Assembly (NCBI GenBank): GCA_009760855.2
Contig: WPIO01000018.1
Span: forward strand, 1,052,501-1,077,500
DNA from: Cristatella mucedo
Taxonomy: Eukaryota; Bryozoa; Phylactolaemata; Cristatellidae
DNA: 25,000 nt
Reading direction: 5' to 3'
Shown here: positions 19,871 to 25,000 of the stretch, in pieces
Layout: the number at the start of each line of letters is the position of its first letter
Numbering within the stretch: the first letter of the stretch is position 1
Translations under genes and position numbers: made by a program
The notes under the pieces: model-generated
Told to the model about the DNA's origin: nothing
What the model saw: only the letters and a program-made list of their open reading frames with translations
Databases searched by the model: none

Positions 19871-20722
19871 AGACACAGTGCCATCTCAAAGACATGAACA
19901 CGTGACTTCCGATAATCGGAGCGCGAGTCGCGCCCATTCAGCCCCCTTGCGACGGATGTGACGAGAGCGCTCTAGCAGGCCGCGCTTACACCGTGCGCCT
20001 TGCATCTGTCCTGATTATATATTAATTCTTGCAGGAAGCCTATATTGGTCGGTTCGCCTTCCGTCTTGCATTCTTCTAGCCGACTGCTAGCTCCGCTCCC
20101 AGAGCGGTAATGTAACGAAGGCTATTCTTTTCAGCGAGGCAGGTAAATTGCCCTCAGCGATGCACCTCCAAAATTTAAACCCGACCGCGATAGCCTCTAT
20201 CACCTGCCGTCTCACGATCGGATACCTATACAAATAGCTCGCAGGATTCCGTGAGCAGCGCTCTGGTGGCGGCTCTCGCATCGACTATTTCGCCGGCCGC
20301 GTCCTCCGCGATGCCACTCAAAGCAACGAAGATGCTTGCAAGCCCCCGCCGGCACAAGTAATTGATAGCTCGTTCCGCCTCGCCTCTGTCACGGCCGACG
20401 GAGCAGAAAAATCGTGCCGAGCTTCTCCTGCCTCCTTCGTTCAGCGTTCGTCAGTCTTGGACCGCCGCCGCCACGCCTCCGCAGTCTCGGCGACGTGTGC
20501 ATCGAACGCTGAAGTGAGTCTGAAGCAGGACGAAAGCGAGACCAAGCGCTGCGCGAGTCTCAAGCAGGACAAAAGCGAGACGGACCGCACCGAGCACGGC
20601 GCGAGGCTAAGCGCGCCGCTCCCGAGCGCCGCCTAGCGTTTGGCGGCCGCGCTGCAGCTCAGCGTCGCCGCGCATTCCAGCAGCTCCTCTTCCCAGAAGT
20701 CCCTCGTCCAAGCTCGAGTCCG
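19871..20722. other. Unassigned stretch, GC-rich toward the end
   Basis: No supported gene. A direct repeat of AGTCT(G/C)AAGCAGGAC(G/A)AAAGCGAGAC lies at about 20516-20541 and 20553-20581. 20270-20720 is CpG-rich. Confidence 0.45.
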
Positions 20723-21077
<355 letters not shown>

Positions 21078-22218
21078 TATCTTCCCGCTCCAGTCACGCG
21101 ACGCCTGTGCTCGCGAGGCGTTGCATCCGGCGACGGTACCACGGCGGGGAGTGAGAGGCAATGGTGGCGTCTTTTTGTTTGCTCGAACCCGTCGTCCGAC
21201 CCTCGCAGTGCGCGGCCATTTTCGGAAGCGCGTCGAGCCCTTAAAGTTTATGTCGGCCGTCCGCTGTCGTCTAGCGGCTGTCGCCTCATTCCGCCATAGC
21301 AGTTCGCCATTTGCTGGTCGCTGCAAATGCTCAGCTCCCGGTCATCCTGGCGAGCTGCACCGAGCGCCGCGTGACTAGCTAGGCGCGCGGCGGCGCAGCG
21401 AGCGGCGCAGCGCTCCCTGCCAGACCGCGACAGAATGCCGTCCGCGCCAATCCCCGTCCAGACGCTCGTCTCAAATGTCAAGCGCTTCTTACGTCGCTCT
21501 GCTAGTCTGGGGTAAGTAAAGCGGTCGGTGGCCACTGTCCTACGGTAGTCCTCCGACGAAGGCTTACGTTCAAAGGCTCTTCCCGCCGACAGCTAGAGTT
21601 AATGCAACGTAACGCATCTCCATCGGTTACTCCACAAAGCCGCAGAGACTATGTCGGTGCTAAATCTGCTCACTTTCGGCTGCATTACATAAGGCAACTC
21701 GAACGTCCTGGATGAGGGTGCACTTAGCTCGTAGTAAGTCAATCTATTCGTAGCCTTTTTGGGACCGCGGCATTGTTCTCCTCGAAGTTTTACTTGGACC
21801 GCAAACGCAAGAAGACGATCCTCGCGCTGCGAAAAACTCGGAAGCTCGGCTTGTTTGTCACGAATATTTATCACAACTGCCATGCCACGCCGCTTCTCTC
21901 GGACCGTCACTCTCGCACCGTCTGCCCCAGCGAGCGACGCTTCGACGGTTAAAGATTCGATCACTCACTTTGAGGTCCCTTCATTCTCCGGCTCCCTCTG
22001 TCTACGACTCCCTCTGTCTACGTCCTCTATCTATGCCGATCGGTCGCGCACGCGCGCCAATCCATGCGTCACCCTGAGCGCAACGCAGCGGCGCACGTGC
22101 GAAAGACGTCGCGTGCACTCGCTCGTGCGCTCTCTCGCTGCTCGCGTCCCAGACTCACAGCGCTACGATTGCACTTCGAAAAGCTAGCGCCGTTCATCTC
22201 CTCGGCGGCTCTCCGGCG
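21078..22218. other. CpG-rich stretch without a supported gene
   Basis: GC-rich blocks at about 21080-21450 and 22020-22210. CTCCCTCTGTCTACGAC is partly duplicated near 21991 and 22008. GTAAGT near 21511 looks like a donor but has no clear exon. Confidence 0.4.
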
Positions 22219-22830
22219 TTGACTGCAAATCTCGTTGCGTTATGCATGGCGGTTAATAAGCAACTGCCATCATCTCCAAGCTTTAGAGGATTCTCTGAAA
22301 GGTATGCGCAGCCAACTTTCAAAGTGGCCTTTACAGTAGGCTACCTCATAATCCTCGACGCTACTTTGAACACCTCGAATCCTCATCATCATCATCATCG
22401 TCACCCTCTTTATTGCATATTTGAAAAAGTGTGTCTGCGATCAATTAGCTCGTTACGCTTTGGCTTTAACCACCTTCGGCTACTTCAGAGAACGCATCGC
22501 CAACTCTTGTACGCCCGAAACCTGGTGCTCGCTACGCATTGACATCACGACAACCGTCGTTTTGTACGACAGGCTAAACCGAGGTAGAAGTCCGCCTGTT
22601 CCTCACGCCATTTGAGTCATCCCTAGGAATTCATCGGTAAGTGAAGTGCGAGTTCGCGAAATTATGTATCCATCACATCCATCAGTAATAACTCAGTCGT
22701 TTTTCTTCTTTTCCAGAATATTGTAAATACTAAGAAACAAATTTATTCCTTTTAGGTAGCGGTATACGAAATGTATTTTCATTTTTACTGCCATGAATAA
22801 AATAAATAAAGCTATTACGCTCCTGCGAAG
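22219..22830 (+). other. Candidate spliced, polyadenylated transcript end
   Basis: Seen: ATCG|GTAAGTG at 22637, then a pyrimidine run TCGTTTTTCTTCTTTTCCAG ending at 22716, giving an 80-base GT...AG interval. Three overlapping AATAAA hexamers follow (22796, 22801, 22805). An ATG-started frame at 22219-22542 (107 codons, including a His run from CAT repeats) has no motif I recognise. All frames are closed before the donor, so the splice would lie in a 3' untranslated region or a non-coding RNA. Known: short introns of this size are common in insects. Inference only. Confidence 0.3.
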
Positions 22831-22989
22831 TCGGTGCAGATACGACGAACTTTCACAGCACCAGTCGGATCAAAAGTGACGCTTGCTGCCTTTGTCGATG
22901 TGCGGTAGCTAATCAGAAGTTGCCGGTACAGAGACGTGGTCTGGGCACTGACCACGGAAAGGCGCAGAGAGTGATAGAGCAAGAGGGAT

Positions 22990-22991
22990 TG

Positions 22992-23027
<36 letters not shown>

Positions 23028-23146
23028 ATAGAGAAAGAGAGACGGAGACAGAGACGAAAAAGGTAGCGAGAGCGAGACAAAATAGGGCCGAGTGAGTGAG
23101 AGCATAGAGACTGAAAAACTAGATAAATAGCTAGAGATGAGAGTAA

Positions 23147-23201
<55 letters not shown>

Positions 23202-23319
23202 ATATAGAAAGAGAGACGGAGACAGAGACGAAAAAGGTAGCGAGAGCGAGACAAAATAGGGCCGAGTGAGTGAGAGCATAGAGACTGAAAACTAGATAAA
23301 TAGCTAGAGATGAGAGTAA

Positions 23320-23378
<59 letters not shown>

Positions 23379-23380
23379 AA
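22990..23380 (+). repeat. (GA)n tract with a 174-bp tandem duplication
   Basis: A block from 23023 (GTGAAATAGAGAAAGAG...) to about 23160 recurs at 23197-23335 with an offset of 174, reduced to 173 after an A-run loses one base. The copies differ by very few changes (TAGAG/TATAG and the A-run). (GA)n runs lie before, between and after the two copies. Confidence 0.95.
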
Positions 23381-24573
23381 TGAGAAAAGTAAAGAGATGG
23401 AAAGATGCATACCATGTGAGTGAGCAACAGAGAGTGAGCAAGCAGATTAAATGAGAAGGAGAAACATGGGGAATGATGAAGAGAGAGAGAGGGAGAGAGA
23501 GGGAGCGAGGCAAATCAGAGGTGAGATGGAGAGATGGTCTCCTGAAAGCACCCACAGTCGCAAACTTTTCCGCCGCCTCGCGTTTTCTGGACTTTCGGAT
23601 GCCAGCCAGGGGAAACCCATTCAGCGAGGCAATCGAAACGGGCGCTCCTCTGCATTTTCCCAGAGCTACGATATCGCGCGAGCAGCCGCTGCAGCGGCAT
23701 AGCGTGCGTCCAGCACTCGGTTGCCGGCGGGAGGCTGCAGGCACCCGCCGCTCCCCACGAAACGCCACCGCCGCCGCTGCCGCCGCTGCCGATGCGACCG
23801 GCCCTAGCTGGGCGTCTCCGACGTGGCGCAAGCAGACCTTTCGAACGAACCTTGACCATCTCGCCTTCGAATCGTACTTTGACCGGGCGCGGGGTCCTTG
23901 ACCGCTGCACCAGTCGCCGACGTCGCGCCTCTTGCTTGTGTGCCTAGACGGCGGCTTCGCCAACTGGCGGGCACAACGGCGCTCTCAGAGGTCCGTGCTG
24001 GAAAAAACTGTACGGTGTTTTAGCTGCTTTATTTATGTAGCGACAGAAGAACCCCCTACCTCCTGGGCGAAGCCCTATGAGCGGCCTTGAAAAGGCGCAA
24101 GGCTTCATGCTATGCAAATGGCGGCCGCGTCGGCGCCTAACCGGCGCGTGAGCGTTGCTTAGCGGAATCCGGTATTGGGGCAATCGAGCGACTGCGGCGG
24201 CCGATGGAGGGCGCTGTGCGGCGCCGCCGCTCGGAATCGCGAACACTCACGGATGTGCCGAACGGCTTTTAGCTTGCAAGCAAGCGAGCTCGCAGAGGGG
24301 GAGGGCAGCTGAAATAACAAGCGGCGGGCTGCCGAACGCCTGCCGGCGCTCTTACGCGTAGGCGAGACCCGGTGGCCATCTGGGCAGCTGTGTTTCCGGA
24401 TCTCGCAGGCACGAGGCTGAGCCGGTGCTGTACTCGTCGTGACTTTCCCTCGTCGTGACTGCCGTTGGGATGGTTGGCCCTGTCAACTCACGCCATTCGA
24501 AAGTCCCAGCGCTGGTCTGAGAGCTGCGCGGCCCTCGTTGAAGCGTCGATCCGTAAGCCCTAATCGGACCGAC
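23381..24573. other. GA-rich edge and CpG-rich DNA without a supported gene
   Basis: GA-rich to about 23520, then GC-rich DNA including CCG-rich 23765-23790. Frames are open on both strands. AAATGGCGGCC near 24116-24126 resembles a YY1-type site. No domain is recognised. Confidence 0.45.
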
Positions 24574-24621
24574 GGAGGAGGAGGAGGAGGAGGAGGAGGA
24601 AGAGAAGGTGGAGGTAGAGGA
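24574..24621 (+). repeat. (GGA)n trinucleotide tract
   Basis: GGA triplets to about 24600, decaying into AGAGAAGGTGGAGGTAGAGG. It gives polyglycine or polyserine in false frames. Confidence 0.95.
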
Positions 24622-24726
24622 GACGGCCGCCTGGCTCACTAGCTTGTGTTGCATCGGCAAGAAGGAGATGGAAATGCAAAATGACTTGGTGCTTCAACAC
24701 GGTCAAGCGCGTTTTTTAAGGCTGAA

Positions 24727-24748
24727 CCCCGGGGGGGCCCCCCCCCCC
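24727..24748. repeat. C4 G7 C11 homopolymer block
   Basis: Four C, seven G and eleven C in direct succession. It is self-complementary and difficult to sequence, so its exact length, and possibly continuity across it, may be unreliable. Confidence 0.9.
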
Positions 24749-25000
24749 TACTGTCACTATTGAGGTCAAACGCTCTGAAATTCCCATGACATATCTGCCC
24801 CAACCATTGCAGAGCAGTGCCATGATGCTGGCAAAATGTTCGAGAATGATGCAACAAAGTCCCTTGGCATCGAACCATAGCCGTGAGAACCTAGCAAAAA
24901 CGCATAACGCAAGCAGATTTACTCCGGCGGAAGGTCCTATTATACCACGCTAGAAAATAAGCACCTATCCCCGCGCGCCAGAGTTGACGATCTCGTAAGG
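24749..25000. other. Unassigned end of window
   Basis: I see no gene or repeat signature. The minus-strand frame spanning 24639-24878 crosses the homopolymer block and shows no domain. Confidence 0.5.

Overview
The window reads as eukaryotic, most likely arthropod, genomic DNA dominated by non-coding and repetitive sequence. The grounds are multi-hundred-base CT/GA tracts, TA/TG/CA microsatellites, tRNA-derived SINE-like repeats with box B motifs, GT...AG splice-like signals, AATAAA clusters and a Ginger1-type DNA transposon relic. Nothing looks bacterial: there are no compact operons, ribosome binding sites or long conserved ORFs. I cannot name the species. I find no intact protein-coding gene. 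Most long reading frames are by-products of CT tracts or of GC/CpG-rich DNA.

Layout. 1-1022: mixed AT-rich DNA with a GGC tract. 1023-4315: the most informative feature, a decayed cut-and-paste transposon. It has long diverged inverted ends, TG...CA termini and a CCGG left flank. Its pseudogene reads as a Gypsy-integrase-like transposase (HHCC zinc finger, DDE core, WTGP of the GPY/F module) followed by an OTU cysteine-protease domain. This is the architecture described for Ginger1. 4316-5583: CpG-rich DNA with a tRNA-like fragment. 5584-5906: a two-unit minisatellite (17-bp A and 15-bp B units). 6324-6955: a long CT tract, followed by one exon-like segment. 7083-11750: alternating CpG-rich islands with short repeats, a 17-bp perfect hairpin and one SINE-like copy. 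11752-12740: a dense cluster holding a second-type SINE, CA/CG tracts, three 26-bp units that each resemble a YY1 plus CRE site, a TA-TG-CA-TA palindrome, a perfect 22-bp hairpin and another SINE. 12741-17904: mostly CpG-rich or unassigned DNA. 17905-17951: a perfect 21-bp hairpin. 18138-18320: a degenerate 26-bp tandem repeat. 19050-23520: three more long polypyrimidine/polypurine tracts, a SINE-like copy, and a possible spliced, polyadenylated transcript end near 22637-22830. 23525-25000: CpG-rich DNA, a GGA tract and a G7C11 homopolymer block.

How parts relate. There is no pathway or operon here. The organising themes are transposon decay (one Ginger1-like element and two SINE-like families with five copies or fragments), expansion of simple repeats, and CpG-rich islands with CCAAT boxes that may be promoters of transcripts not visible from ORFs alone. 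The best candidate for something unusual is the Ginger1/OTU relic. The three near-perfect foldbacks and the A/B minisatellite come next.
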